Of a stretch of DNA of 64,000 nt, positions 8,972 to 17,808 are shown in pieces. Below the pieces are notes generated by a model. It saw nothing but the letters and a program-made list of their open reading frames with translations. It did no database searches and was not told where the DNA came from. The stretch spans positions 682,001 through 746,000 of the forward strand of contig NZ_JAMBNP010000002.1 of NCBI RefSeq assembly GCF_023715145.1, given 5' to 3'. The stretch's first letter is position 1. Each line of letters opens with the position of its first letter. The stretch comes from Paenibacillus glycanilyticus (GTDB taxonomy: Bacteria; Bacillota; Bacilli; Paenibacillales; Paenibacillaceae). Position numbers and translations under genes: made by a program.

Positions 8972-9442
8972 ATGCCAAACGTATTTGAAGCAAGCGTAGT
9001 ATCGGAAGGACTTCGATTTGGAGTTGTTGTTGGACGTTTTAATGAATTTATCTCGGGCAAACTGCTCAGCGGCGCGCTTGACGGCTTTAAACGCCATGGC
9101 GCGAATGAAGGGGATGTCGATATCGCTTGGGTACCGGGGGCTTTCGAAATTCCGCTTATCGCGCAAAAAATGGCGGAGAGCGGCAAGTACGATGCGGTGA
9201 TTACCCTTGGTGCCGTAATCCGGGGATCAACTCCTCACTTTGATTTTGTCTGCAACGAAGCGGCAAAAGGCGTAGCTGCAATCGCATTAAAAACAGGCGT
9301 TCCAACGATTTTTGGCGTATTGACGGTTGATTCGATTGAGCAAGCGATTGAACGCGCGGGTACAAAAGCAGGAAATAAAGGGTATGAAGCTGCTGTTTCC
9401 GCAATAGAGATGGCAAATTTGTCGAAATTACTGCATAATTAG
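8972..9442 (+). CDS. ribH: 6,7-dimethyl-8-ribityllumazine synthase
   Basis: RibH condenses the products of RibD and RibBA into the lumazine substrate of RibE and usually assembles as a large capsid-like shell. The 156-residue protein shows [10 protein letters not shown] near the start, VPGAFEIPL, the [17 protein letters not shown] substrate loop and [11 protein letters not shown]. It is preceded by AGGAGG and closes the rib operon. Confidence 0.96.
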   Translation: MPNVFEASVVSEGLRFGVVVGRFNEFISGKLLSGALDGFKRHGANEGDVDIAWVPGAFEIPLIAQKMAESGKYDAVITLGAVIRGSTPHFDFVCNEAAKGVAAIALKTGVPTIFGVLTVDSIEQAIERAGTKAGNKGYEAAVSAIEMANLSKLLHN

Positions 9443-9521
9443 AGTAATAGCTCAAATTATGCTGCGTTACTTGTTATAGGACGTCAGCCGTTTGCGCCAC
9501 ATGGCAGGGGGATCGTAAGAA

Positions 9522-10301
9522 GTGACGATGCACTACAAGTTGGAATCCTTTGAGGGACCGCTCGATTTACTGCTTCATCTTATCGATAAGTCAGAAATCG
9601 ACATCCATGAGGTTTCGATTAGTGAAATAACGGATCAATATATGGAGTACTTGAATGCGATGAAGGAGCTCGAGCTGGAGCTTACGAGCGAGTTTCTTGT
9701 CATGGCGGCAACCCTGCTGGCCATCAAGAGCAATCAGCTTCTGCCCAAGCCTCCCGTATTTGAGGATTTCTTTGAAGAATGGCAAGATGACGGGCTTGAT
9801 CCGAGAGACGAGCTCATTCAGAAGCTGGTTGAATATCGTAAATTCAAGCAAATTGCAGAGCAGCTTCGGGAGAAGGAACTGGAGCGCAGTCTCATCTATT
9901 CCCGCGAGCCGGATGATATGACGCCTTATATGAAAGAAGAGATCGTCAATCCGCTCGAGGGCTTGCATGTCTCCGACCTGATTGCCGCATTTCAGCGGGC
10001 GCTGCGCAGAGCGGCACGCCGTAACATTGTAGCAACCGTGCAGCGGGATGAAATCTCGGTTAAGGACCGGATTCGGGATATTGTTGACGTTCTGAAGCAG
10101 TTCGAGACCGTACGATTCTCCCGTCTGATCCGCGAGAACATGGGCAAGCATGAGATTGTGGTCACGTTCCTGGCTATTCTGGAGCTTATGAAGATGAAAC
10201 ATATTCGCTGCTTCCAGCATCAGCTGTTCGATGACATCGTCATTCACTGGAGAGGAGAAGCAGCGGACAATGGATTATCCGAAACTGAAATCGATTATTG
10301 A
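9522..10301 (+). CDS. scpA: segregation and condensation protein A
   Basis: ScpA is the kleisin that bridges the head and neck of SMC dimers in the chromosome condensation complex. The 259-residue protein opens with the conserved FEGPLDLLLHLI and ends with the winged-helix region. The GTG at 9522 is 9 bases after AGGGGGA, so I kept it; the ATG at 9528 is the alternative and changes only two residues. The 3' end overlaps the start of scpB by 32 bases, which implies coupled translation. Confidence 0.95.
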   Translation: MTMHYKLESFEGPLDLLLHLIDKSEIDIHEVSISEITDQYMEYLNAMKELELELTSEFLVMAATLLAIKSNQLLPKPPVFEDFFEEWQDDGLDPRDELIQKLVEYRKFKQIAEQLREKELERSLIYSREPDDMTPYMKEEIVNPLEGLHVSDLIAAFQRALRRAARRNIVATVQRDEISVKDRIRDIVDVLKQFETVRFSRLIRENMGKHEIVVTFLAILELMKMKHIRCFQHQLFDDIVIHWRGEAADNGLSETEIDY

Positions 10302-10893
10302 AGGCTTGTTATTTATGGCAGGAGACGAAGGGCTGAACAAACGTCAGCTTGCCGATATTCTACAGCTTGAGGCTGATTTGGCTGCAGATCTGGTCTATGA
10401 TCTGCATCGCGATCTGGCTCGGGAGGAGCGCGGAGTTCAGGTAACGGAGGTAGCAGGTGCTTACCGGATGACAACCAATCCGGATCATGCGGCATATTTC
10501 GAACGCATGGCGTACACCCCAACCCGTTCCCAATTGTCGCAGGCTGCCCTTGAGACGCTGTCGATCGTCGCGTACCGCCAGCCGATTACCCGTATCGACA
10601 TTGAAGAGATTCGGGGCGTTAAGAGCGACCGGGCGATTCAATCGCTGGTATCCAAGGATTTAATTGAAGAAGTGGGACGGGCCGAAGCCATCGGCAGACC
10701 GATCTTGTACGGAACAACGAAATCATTCCTGGATTATTTTGGCTTGCCGAATATAAAAGCCTTGCCGGAGCCTAAACAAGTCGATATTGATGAAGCCCTG
10801 GAAGAGCAGACGCAAATGTTGTTCGAACGCCTTGGCGAACGTCAGACGACAATTGATGAGTTTATCCCTGTGCACGAGAACAAGGAATCATAG
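10270..10893 (+). CDS. scpB: segregation and condensation protein B
   Basis: ScpB dimers bind ScpA in the SMC-ScpAB complex. The 207-residue protein has two winged-helix domains; the conserved core includes LSQAALETLSIVAYRQPITR and the RGVKSD block, with an acidic tail. I used the ATG at 10270 (MDYPKLKSIIEG), which has GAGGAG upstream within scpA. A strong terminator follows at 10938. Confidence 0.95.
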   Translation: MDYPKLKSIIEGLLFMAGDEGLNKRQLADILQLEADLAADLVYDLHRDLAREERGVQVTEVAGAYRMTTNPDHAAYFERMAYTPTRSQLSQAALETLSIVAYRQPITRIDIEEIRGVKSDRAIQSLVSKDLIEEVGRAEAIGRPILYGTTKSFLDYFGLPNIKALPEPKQVDIDEALEEQTQMLFERLGERQTTIDEFIPVHENKES

Positions 10894-10937
10894 AATTGTT
10901 AAGTTTTTCAAAAGAATGGTCAAAATGGTGAACGTTT

Positions 10938-10978
10938 GGTCCGTTATTTCCCGTTACAGCGGGATAACGGACCTTTTT
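10938..10978 (+). terminator. terminator after scpAB
   Basis: GGTCCGTTAT...CCCG pairs with CGGG..ATAACGGACC around a short loop and is followed by TTTTT. Confidence 0.9.
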
Positions 10979-10991
10979 ACTTTTTTATCTA

Positions 10992-11021
10992 GTGACAATA
11001 GCGCTGAAAGTTGGTTATAAT
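10992..11021 (+). promoter_or_regulatory. sigma-A promoter for metNIQ
   Basis: GTGACA (10992-10997), an 18-base spacer and a perfect TATAAT (11016-11021). The following leader of about 90 bases has no S-box (SAM riboswitch) landmarks, which is notable for a methionine transporter in this phylum. Confidence 0.7.
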
Positions 11022-11116
11022 GGCGGTTGTTCTTTTTTTATAAGCAAAGGATGAACCTGTTCCTACAGGGGATTCTAGCAGTAATGGCATACGATGGATG
11101 GCAGGAGGTAATACCA

Positions 11117-12112
11117 CTGATTGAGCTTCTAGACATAAGAAAAACATACGGCAGCAGCGTAGAAGCTGTTAAAAATATAAGCCTGACTATTCAGAAAGGC
11201 GAGATTTTCGGCATTATTGGACATTCCGGGGCCGGAAAGAGCACCTTGCTCCGCTGCGTAAATTTGCTGGAGCGTCCGACTTCCGGTTCGGTTAAGGTGG
11301 GAGACGTGGAGCTTACCCGGTTATCGACGAATCAGCTGCAGAAGGAACGCCGCAGAATCGGAATGATTTTTCAGCATTTCAATCTGCTCTCGATGGCGAC
11401 TGTCCGCGATAATATCGCGTTCCCGCTGGAGCTTGCGAAGATGCCCAAAGCGGAGATCAAGCAGAGGGTAGACGAGCTGCTGAAGCTGGTTGGACTGGAG
11501 CAGCATGCGAGCAAATATCCCGCACAGCTCTCGGGCGGACAGAAGCAGCGCGTGGGGATCGCAAGAGCCCTTGCGAACAATCCGGATGTGCTGCTTTGCG
11601 ACGAGGCAACATCGGCGCTTGACCCGCAAACGACAAACGCGATTTTGTCATTGCTGCTTGATATCAATCAGAAGCTTGGCATCACGATCTTGCTAATTAC
11701 GCATGAGATGCATGTCATTCGTTCCATTTGCGATCGCGTTGCCGTTATTGACGGCGGCGAGATTGTAGAGATGGGGGATGTATTGGATGTCTTCCTGAAG
11801 CCGCAGCATTCGATTACGAAGGATTTCGTCAGCCAGATCGCCGATTCCTTCGATCCGCGCGAACTGATCAACACAAGGAGCGGCAGGCTTGTGAAGATCA
11901 ATTATGTTGGCGAGATTACGTACGAGCCGCTGTTGTTTAACGCAGTGAAATCAACTGAGGTTCAGTTCACGATACTGCAAGGAACGGTTTCCCGCATGAA
12001 GAATACGCCATATGGACAATTAGTAATCGAATTTATCGGAGCAGACGGAGAGATTGACAAAGTGCTTGACGAGCTTCGGGCAAAAGGGCTGGAAGCAGGT
12101 GATTTGAAATGA
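11117..12112 (+). CDS. metN: methionine ABC transporter ATP-binding protein
   Basis: MetN powers uptake of methionine through MetI with the lipoprotein MetQ. The protein has Walker A GHSGAGKST, signature LSGGQKQR, Walker B LLCDEATSALD and a C-terminal NIL domain, which senses methionine in this family. The start is odd. AGGAGG at 11103-11108 is 8 bases before a CTG codon that gives the normal family start MIELLDIRK (331 residues). The nearest in-frame ATG (11084) lies upstream of AGGAGG with poor spacing. I therefore propose a CTG start. It overlaps metI by 4 bases. Confidence 0.93.
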   Translation: MIELLDIRKTYGSSVEAVKNISLTIQKGEIFGIIGHSGAGKSTLLRCVNLLERPTSGSVKVGDVELTRLSTNQLQKERRRIGMIFQHFNLLSMATVRDNIAFPLELAKMPKAEIKQRVDELLKLVGLEQHASKYPAQLSGGQKQRVGIARALANNPDVLLCDEATSALDPQTTNAILSLLLDINQKLGITILLITHEMHVIRSICDRVAVIDGGEIVEMGDVLDVFLKPQHSITKDFVSQIADSFDPRELINTRSGRLVKINYVGEITYEPLLFNAVKSTEVQFTILQGTVSRMKNTPYGQLVIEFIGADGEIDKVLDELRAKGLEAGDLK

Positions 12113-12786
12113 TGCTGAAAAATACCATTGATTGGAGCCAGGTGCGCTGGGAGGATATCTGGCCGGCCACCAAGGATACGCTGACCATGCTTGGCGTCTC
12201 TCTTTTCTTTACGGTTATTTTCGGACTGCTCATTGGCGTTGTCCTGTTTCTAACCTCAAGAAAGCAGCTGCTTGAACAGTCAGTTGTCTATTTCTTTATG
12301 TCCATTGTCGTCAACATTTTGCGCTCCGTTCCGTTTGTCATCCTTATGATTCTGATCATGCCTATGACAAAGGTGCTCACAGGTACAACGCTTGGCGTAC
12401 AAGGAACGATCCCGCCGCTTGTTGTGGCTGCCGCGCCGTTCTTCGCCAGATTGGTGGAGACTTCGCTGCGCGAAGTTGACCGGGGCGTTATCGAGGCGGC
12501 ACAAGCGATGGGTGCTTCCAGATGGGATATCGTAAGACGAGTCATGCTGCTCGAAGCTAGACCGGGCCTCGTGGCAGGGATTACCATTACCGCGGTTACG
12601 CTTGTGTCTTACACGGCAATGGCAGGCGTAATTGGCGGCGGCGGTCTAGGTGACCTTGCCCTTCGATATGGTTACCAAAGGTTCCAACTGAGCGTCATGA
12701 TTGTTACGGTCCTGCTGCTCATCATTTTGGTTCAACTCCTGCAGATGGTAGGCGATCATTTGGTTCGCCGGTTCAGCCGGAAGTAA
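12109..12786 (+). CDS. metI: methionine ABC transporter permease
   Basis: A 225-residue permease with about five membrane helices and the EAA loop (EAAQAMGASRWDIVRRV) that docks on MetN. The ATGA overlap with metN indicates coupling. It forms the membrane channel of the D/L-methionine importer. Confidence 0.95.
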   Translation: MMLKNTIDWSQVRWEDIWPATKDTLTMLGVSLFFTVIFGLLIGVVLFLTSRKQLLEQSVVYFFMSIVVNILRSVPFVILMILIMPMTKVLTGTTLGVQGTIPPLVVAAAPFFARLVETSLREVDRGVIEAAQAMGASRWDIVRRVMLLEARPGLVAGITITAVTLVSYTAMAGVIGGGGLGDLALRYGYQRFQLSVMIVTVLLLIILVQLLQMVGDHLVRRFSRK

Positions 12787-12831
12787 GGTGGACAACATAG
12801 AAGCAATATACAGAAGATGGAGGAACAGAAA

Positions 12832-13671
12832 ATGAAGAAATTTGGTTTCATCCTGCTTGCGCTTACGCTTGTTATCGCATTATCCGCGTGCGGCGCAAAG
12901 AAAGAAGAAAACAACGCATCTGCGGGAAACGGCAATGACACGGTGAAAGAAGTCACTTTAAAGGTTGGTGCCACTCCGGTACCGCATGCAGAAATTCTTA
13001 ATTTCATCAAGCCTGCATTAAAAGAACAAGGCATTAACCTTGAGGTTGTCGAATTCAACGATTATGTACAGCCTAACACGCAATTGTACGAGAAGCAGCT
13101 GGACGCAAACTTCTTCCAGCATACGCCTTATCTGGATCAGTTCAACAAAGATAAAGGCTACGACCTTGTAAGTGTAGCAGGCGTTCACATTGAGCCAATG
13201 GGCGCTTATTCGAAAAAAGTTAAAAGTGCCGATGAATTGAAAGACGGCGCTAAAGTAGTTATCCCGAATGACCCTACCAACGGCGGCCGTGCGCTTCAGC
13301 TGCTTGCTGCAAACAACCTGATTAAGCTTAAGGACGGCGTAGGCGTGGCCGCTACCGTTCATGACATTACGGAGAATCCGAAAAACCTGAAAATTACGGA
13401 GGTAGAAGCTGCTACTCTTCCTCGCGTTCTGGGTGAAGTAGATCTAGCCTTGATCAACTCCAACTTTGCCCTTGAAGCAGATCTTACGCCAACAAAGGAT
13501 GCGCTCTTCATCGAAGGAAGCGACTCCCCATACGTTAATATCCTGGTGACTCGTCCAGACAACAAGGACTCCGAAGCCATTAAGAAATTGGCTGCCGCTT
13601 TGCAGACGCCAGACGTGAAGAAATTTATTGAAGACACTTATGCGGGTGCGATTGTACCGGCATTTGAATAA
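12832..13671 (+). CDS. metQ: methionine-binding lipoprotein
   Basis: The 279-residue NlpA/MetQ-type binding protein has a lipoprotein signal ending in LSAC (Cys20), so it is anchored outside the membrane. The mature part has the family hallmarks VGATPVPHAEIL, DANFFQHTPYL and ALINSNFAL. GGAGG lies 8 bases before the ATG at 12832; the ATG at 12817 contains that site and is rejected. A terminator follows at 13687. Confidence 0.95.
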   Translation: MKKFGFILLALTLVIALSACGAKKEENNASAGNGNDTVKEVTLKVGATPVPHAEILNFIKPALKEQGINLEVVEFNDYVQPNTQLYEKQLDANFFQHTPYLDQFNKDKGYDLVSVAGVHIEPMGAYSKKVKSADELKDGAKVVIPNDPTNGGRALQLLAANNLIKLKDGVGVAATVHDITENPKNLKITEVEAATLPRVLGEVDLALINSNFALEADLTPTKDALFIEGSDSPYVNILVTRPDNKDSEAIKKLAAALQTPDVKKFIEDTYAGAIVPAFE

Positions 13672-13686
13672 GCTATTGAAGGCAGG

Positions 13687-13720
13687 AAAACCGTTCCGAT
13701 TATTGGAGCGGTTTTTCTTT
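13687..13720 (+). terminator. terminator after metNIQ
   Basis: AAAACCGTTCC pairs with GGAGCGGTTTT around a 7-base loop and ends in a T-rich tract. Confidence 0.88.
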
Positions 13721-13765
13721 TTGCAATTAATCCCATTATTCTTATAGGATAAATAAAAATTGGTG

Positions 13766-13794
13766 TTGTGGAACAAATTGGTACATGCTATGAT
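13766..13794 (+). promoter_or_regulatory. sigma-A promoter for the DUF427 gene
   Basis: TTGTGG (13766-13771), 17-base spacer, TATGAT (13789-13794) with an extended TG before the -10. Confidence 0.55.
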
Positions 13795-13819
13795 CTTCTC
13801 GTAATCTACCTTATTGAAT

Positions 13820-13846
13820 CTATTACAACTATTACAGCTATCACAG
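13820..13846. repeat. three 9-bp tandem repeats in a leader
   Basis: CTATTACAA, CTATTACAG and CTATCACAG follow each other without gaps, about 25 bases downstream of the promoter at 13766-13794 and so inside the untranslated leader of the DUF427 gene. Role unknown. Confidence 0.6.
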
Positions 13847-13903
13847 CTATTCGGGATTCAGAGCCCTTTCTGATTAGAAGCTAAATTTAAGGAGGAATGC
13901 ATC

Positions 13904-14347
13904 ATGTCGGTTGGACATTTTGATACGCAATGGAATTCGCGGGATGGGGAGCGTTCTCTCATTAATGTCACACCAAGCTCCAGACGCATTCAAGTTGTTA
14001 TTAACGGCAAGATCATTGCGGACAGCAGACGGCCCCTTATCGTGCATGAAAAAGGGCTTGCTCCATGTTACTATTTCCCGGTGGAGGATGTCAGGATGGA
14101 TTTATTGAAACCTTCCGAAACGATAGCCCGATGCCCTTATAAAGGTATTGCAACCTATTGGCATGCTAATGTTCTGGGCCGGAAATATTCGGACGTGGTT
14201 TGTAGCTACCGCAAGCCTCTTCCCGGGGCTCTTAAAATCGCCCGGCTTCTTTGCTTCTGCAATGAGCAGGTTGATGCCGTATATGTGGATGGAAGACGAT
14301 GGATTCCGGAGGATGAGGACAGGCTGCCTTGCGGAGGTGCGTCGTAG
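13904..14347 (+). CDS. DUF427 domain protein
   Basis: The 147-residue protein matches the DUF427 pattern: VVINGKIIADSRRP, then HEKGLAPCYYFPVEDV, CPYKGIATYWH and a C-terminal VDAVYVDGRRW. The fold is a small beta barrel of unknown biochemical function. It stands alone between the methionine transporter and the DUF2953/gerW pair, with its own promoter and terminator. AGGAGG precedes the ATG. Nothing in the context points to a role. Confidence 0.85.
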   Translation: MSVGHFDTQWNSRDGERSLINVTPSSRRIQVVINGKIIADSRRPLIVHEKGLAPCYYFPVEDVRMDLLKPSETIARCPYKGIATYWHANVLGRKYSDVVCSYRKPLPGALKIARLLCFCNEQVDAVYVDGRRWIPEDEDRLPCGGAS

Positions 14348-14379
14348 ATTGCCTCTTTGGTTTCTCTAGCAAGCAGTAA

Positions 14380-14412
14380 CCCCTGGGATTCTTACATCCC
14401 GGGGGCTTTTTT
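14380..14412 (+). terminator. terminator after the DUF427 gene
   Basis: CCCCTGGGAT pairs with ATCCCGGGGG and is followed by CTTTTTT. Confidence 0.9.
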
Positions 14413-14441
14413 GCATGAAATCCGTTTGCCAAGACATACTA
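14413..14441 (+). promoter_or_regulatory. candidate sigma-G promoter for DUF2953-gerW
   Basis: GCATG (14413-14417), 17 bases, CATACTA (14435-14441): a full match to GHATR / CATNHTA. This fits forespore expression of gerW. Confidence 0.6.
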
Positions 14442-14478
14442 CTTATATCTATTTTCGGAAGTATGGAGGAAGCATGGA

Positions 14479-15168
14479 ATGATCGGTTATCCGTATTTAT
14501 GGGTACTTGCAGCCGGTCTCATTATTGTGCTTTTCCTGCTCATTATCTTGGTATCACCGGTTGAAATTCTTGGTGAATTGAGACGTGATGGAGAGAATGA
14601 CGACATCGAGATCAAATTTAAAGCGGTCTTTGGTTTACTTCGCTATAAGATGAAGATCCGCTCGCTTGATTTCAGCGGCAAGGCTATCCGTCTGCACGAG
14701 CATTTAATGGGTACAAGCATCGGCATGAGCAGCAAGAATGAAAAAAATGATGAGATCGACACGCATCGAGTGATGGTTGGAATCGAGAAATATAAGCGCG
14801 CTGCGGCCCTAACCCATAACTTGTCTCATTGGGCTAAGCAAACGCTGGCCAAGGTCAAGCTGGAGGAGTGGAAATGGTCAAGCTCCGTTGGCACGGGAGA
14901 CGCGATGTGGACGGCTATGGCTACCGGCTTATTGTGGTCGGTCAAAACGACAACCCTTGGCGTTTTATCTCAATTCGTTAAGCTGAGGGCAGAGCCTCGG
15001 GTTGAGGTGAAGCCTGTTTATACCCAGCCCTGTTTTACGACGGAATGGTCCTGCAGAGCCAAGATCGGCTTTGGCAATGCAATTATGTCCGGCCTGCATC
15101 TGCTCGTTCGGTTGAAGAAGGCGAAGGAAGGCGTGCAAGCCTGGCGGAGCCTTTTGTTTAAGTCTTAG
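14479..15168 (+). CDS. DUF2953 membrane protein (YtfI-like)
   Basis: A 229-residue protein with one N-terminal membrane helix (about residues 3-27) and a soluble remainder, matching the DUF2953 family represented by YtfI. In Bacillus ytfI sits beside ytfJ (gerW), as here, and both are expressed in the forespore. Its biochemical role is unknown. TATGGAGGAAG is a good ribosome site. The candidate sigma-G promoter at 14413-14441 supports a sporulation role. Confidence 0.85.
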   Translation: MIGYPYLWVLAAGLIIVLFLLIILVSPVEILGELRRDGENDDIEIKFKAVFGLLRYKMKIRSLDFSGKAIRLHEHLMGTSIGMSSKNEKNDEIDTHRVMVGIEKYKRAAALTHNLSHWAKQTLAKVKLEEWKWSSSVGTGDAMWTAMATGLLWSVKTTTLGVLSQFVKLRAEPRVEVKPVYTQPCFTTEWSCRAKIGFGNAIMSGLHLLVRLKKAKEGVQAWRSLLFKS

Positions 15169-15297
15169 CGTGCACAATTATGGAGTTGACGATTGGTTCC
15201 ATACATAGTCCACCCCCGTGATGAGCACAATACCAAAAGTGTAGGCGAGTCCTCATCCATAACGCACAAACACAATTTAACTTCAGGAGGAGTCACA

Positions 15298-15762
15298 ATG
15301 CCAGAACATCCAATTCAAGGCCTAATGCAGACCGCAATGGAAAACATCAAAGAGATGGTCGACGTAAATACGATTGTTGGCGATCCCGTTCAAACGCCGG
15401 ACGGCAGCATCATTATGCCGATATCCAAGGTTGGCTTCGGCTTTGTAGCCGGCGGCAGCGACATTCGGTACGACGGATCTGCAACACACGAGCATGCATC
15501 GCCTTCTGACGGTCACAACCATCAATCCAGTGCTGTTGGACCATTCGGCGGCGGCAGCGGCGGCGGCGTCTCCATTACGCCAATCGCATTCCTCGTTGTA
15601 GGAACGCATGGCGTGAAGATCGTACCGCTTGATAATCAAACGCATCTGATGGAACGCATCATTGATTCCGCCCCTGTTGTATTCGACAAGGTACAGCATA
15701 TGTTCAAGACGTCGGCGGCAGGTTCAAGTGACTATATAACAGGAAACGACACCCTCATCTAG
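15298..15762 (+). CDS. gerW: spore germination protein GerW (YtfJ)
   Basis: This 154-residue protein carries the GerW/YtfJ core (VGDPVQTPDG, PISKVGFGF..GGSD), a Gly-rich stretch in the middle and VGTHGVKIVPL near the C-terminus. GerW is needed for germination through AGFK in B. subtilis. AGGAGG lies 7 bases before the ATG at 15298; an in-frame start about 105 bases upstream is not supported. His and Ser residues are enriched in the central linker (residues 60-90). Confidence 0.93.
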   Translation: MPEHPIQGLMQTAMENIKEMVDVNTIVGDPVQTPDGSIIMPISKVGFGFVAGGSDIRYDGSATHEHASPSDGHNHQSSAVGPFGGGSGGGVSITPIAFLVVGTHGVKIVPLDNQTHLMERIIDSAPVVFDKVQHMFKTSAAGSSDYITGNDTLI

Positions 15763-15764
15763 GG

Positions 15765-15787
15765 AACTGCCCGCAAGGGCAGTTTTT
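15765..15787 (+). terminator. terminator after gerW
   Basis: AACTGCCC-GCAA-GGGCAGTT followed by TTT. Confidence 0.88.
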
Positions 15788-15807
15788 CATTTCTGGGGGC
15801 AGGCATG

Positions 15808-15836
15808 TCTTAATCTGCTCTCAGGAAGCATATACT
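15808..15836 (+). promoter_or_regulatory. possible sigma-E promoter for dacB-spmA-spmB
   Basis: CATATACT (15829-15836) resembles a sigma-E -10, with TCTTAAT 14 bases upstream as a weak -35. The dacB operon of B. subtilis is sigma-E dependent. Confidence 0.35.
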
Positions 15837-15878
15837 GTACAAGGTGAGGGCTGACGATAGGAAAGGAGCAACGAAAAC

Positions 15879-17051
15879 GTGAAAGTTACTCGCCGGATAG
15901 GAATCGTACTATGGGCAGCAAGTTTGATTTGGGGGACAAGCTTCCCCGCATCCGTACAAGCGGCACCAAGGCCGTATCATACAAGTGCGAATGCTTCCGC
16001 GATTATTGACGTGAAGTCGGGAAGATTGCTGTATAACGAGAACGGAGATCAATCCATGCGGATTGCGAGTTTGACTAAGATTATGACAGCCATTGTGGCT
16101 ATCGAGCACGGTAAGCTGTCGGACAAGGTAAAGACAAGCAAGAGCGCGGTTGGCAAAGAAGGCTCATCCATCTATCTGCAGCTTGGCGAGGAAATGACTC
16201 TGCTTAATATGCTTTACGGATTAATGCTCCGTTCCGGCAATGATGCGGCCACCGCGATTTCGGAACATGTGGGAGGCTCTGAAGAAGGCTTCGTTCATCT
16301 CATGAACGAGAAAGCGGAGATGCTTGGTCTAACGCATACGCAATTCAAAAATCCGCATGGCCTTGATGCGGAAGGACATTATTCGTCTGCCAATGATCTT
16401 GCTAAGCTGACAGCCTATGCGCTTCGAAATCCGGTGTTTGCCGAGATCGTGAGCACCAAGGTCAAGAGTGTCCCGAATCCGCATGAGAAGTGGAAGTACA
16501 GTTGGGCTAACAAGAACAAGATGCTCGCGATGTACGAGGGAGCGGACGGCGTCAAAACCGGTTATACCAAAAAAGCGCTCCGTTGCCTGGTCAGCTCGGC
16601 TACCCGGAATGGACAGCAGCTTGCGGCAGTAACCTTGAACGATCGCGATGACTGGATTGATCACCGTCAAATGCTGGACTGGGGCTTCAAAAACTATCCG
16701 CTGATGGAAGTGGCAAGCAAGGGTCAGACGATTGCCGGATACCCCTATGCGGTGGGTAATACGTTCTATTATCCTTTAGCCGAAGAGGAGCGGGGCAGTC
16801 TGCAGTCCCGGCTGGTCGTTCTTGACATAGCAACGATGAATTATAAGCTTGGGGAACGCGGAGCGCTGGAATGGTATTTGAACGACCAGAAGATTGGTTC
16901 CATTCCCGTGTATGATATCGGAAGCGCCAGAATGAGTCTGCCCGAGCGAAAGCCGATGTCGGATGCCGCTATGCTAGATTACAAGAAGGCGGTCAATGAG
17001 CGCGGCAGCTTTTTGCATGCGATTACTTCCGTTATCGGAGCATTATTTTGA
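15879..17051 (+). CDS. dacB: D-alanyl-D-alanine carboxypeptidase (spore cortex, DacB type)
   Basis: A secreted penicillin-binding protein of 390 residues that trims the terminal D-Ala from peptidoglycan stems. It has an N-terminal signal (to about residue 29, ending VQA) and the three serine-peptidase S11 motifs: SLTK, SGND and KTG. The tail after residue 290 is the beta-rich C-terminal domain. A GTG start follows GGAAAGGAG. Its position ahead of spmA and spmB marks it as the cortex-maturation paralogue DacB rather than the vegetative DacA. Confidence 0.93.
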   Translation: MKVTRRIGIVLWAASLIWGTSFPASVQAAPRPYHTSANASAIIDVKSGRLLYNENGDQSMRIASLTKIMTAIVAIEHGKLSDKVKTSKSAVGKEGSSIYLQLGEEMTLLNMLYGLMLRSGNDAATAISEHVGGSEEGFVHLMNEKAEMLGLTHTQFKNPHGLDAEGHYSSANDLAKLTAYALRNPVFAEIVSTKVKSVPNPHEKWKYSWANKNKMLAMYEGADGVKTGYTKKALRCLVSSATRNGQQLAAVTLNDRDDWIDHRQMLDWGFKNYPLMEVASKGQTIAGYPYAVGNTFYYPLAEEERGSLQSRLVVLDIATMNYKLGERGALEWYLNDQKIGSIPVYDIGSARMSLPERKPMSDAAMLDYKKAVNERGSFLHAITSVIGALF

Positions 17052-17115
17052 AATATATGAAGTATAGGACGGCGCAGCCGTTTACTCTTGGCTAATCGGG
17101 GGAGGTAAGCCAATT

Positions 17116-17808
17116 ATGGTGAACTGGATATGGTTGTTTTTTATTGTGATCAGTGTTGTTGTAGCGGCCATAAACGGCCGGATTGACGCGGTAACACAGG
17201 CGGCATTTGACGGTGCCAAATCGGGGGTGACGATCAGCTTCGGACTGATCAGCATAATGGTATTCTGGCTGGGGATGATGAGGATCGCCGAGGATGCCGG
17301 CGTGCTGAAGAAGCTGGCCAAGCTGCTAAGCCCGGTTGTCAGACGCTTGTTCCCTGACGTTCCGCCCAATCACCCTGCGATGGGCTATATTATGAGCAAT
17401 TTGAGCGCCAACCTTTTTGGGCTAGGCAATGCTGCCACGCCAATGGGAATTAAAGCCATGCAGGAGCTGCAGAAGCTAAATCCTGACCAGCATACGGCAA
17501 CGCCAGCGATGTGCACGCTGCTTGCGTTAAATACTTCAAGCATTACCTTGGTTCCTACGACGCTAATTGCAATCCGAATGAATTACGGTTCGGCGAATCC
17601 TGCGGAGATCGTCGGTACAACGCTTGCGGCAACCTTCGTTGCAACGGGCGCCGCCATTCTGGCAGACCGGTGGTACCGCAGGAAGTCGTCGCCGCCTCCG
17701 GGCAAGACGACCTTCCATCCCAAACAAATACCCGTCAATAAAGCGATAGATCCGCCTATGCCTGCATCTGCCTCACTCCGCAACAGTGGAGGTGGGGACA
17801 TTGTTTGA
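17116..17808 (+). CDS. spmA: spore maturation protein A
   Basis: A 230-residue membrane protein of the nucleoside-recognition (Gate) type, with hydrophobic helices in the first 180 residues and the conserved NLSANLFGLGNAATPMG segment. SpmA and SpmB are needed for full spore core dehydration. GGGGGAGG precedes the ATG. The C-terminal tail is hydrophilic and Pro/Ser-rich. The end overlaps spmB by 8 bases. Confidence 0.93.
   Translation: MVNWIWLFFIVISVVVAAINGRIDAVTQAAFDGAKSGVTISFGLISIMVFWLGMMRIAEDAGVLKKLAKLLSPVVRRLFPDVPPNHPAMGYIMSNLSANLFGLGNAATPMGIKAMQELQKLNPDQHTATPAMCTLLALNTSSITLVPTTLIAIRMNYGSANPAEIVGTTLAATFVATGAAILADRWYRRKSSPPPGKTTFHPKQIPVNKAIDPPMPASASLRNSGGGDIV

Noticed and set aside
11022..11116. 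S-box (SAM riboswitch) before metNIQ
   Set aside because: The leader is only about 90 bases and has none of the S-box landmarks.
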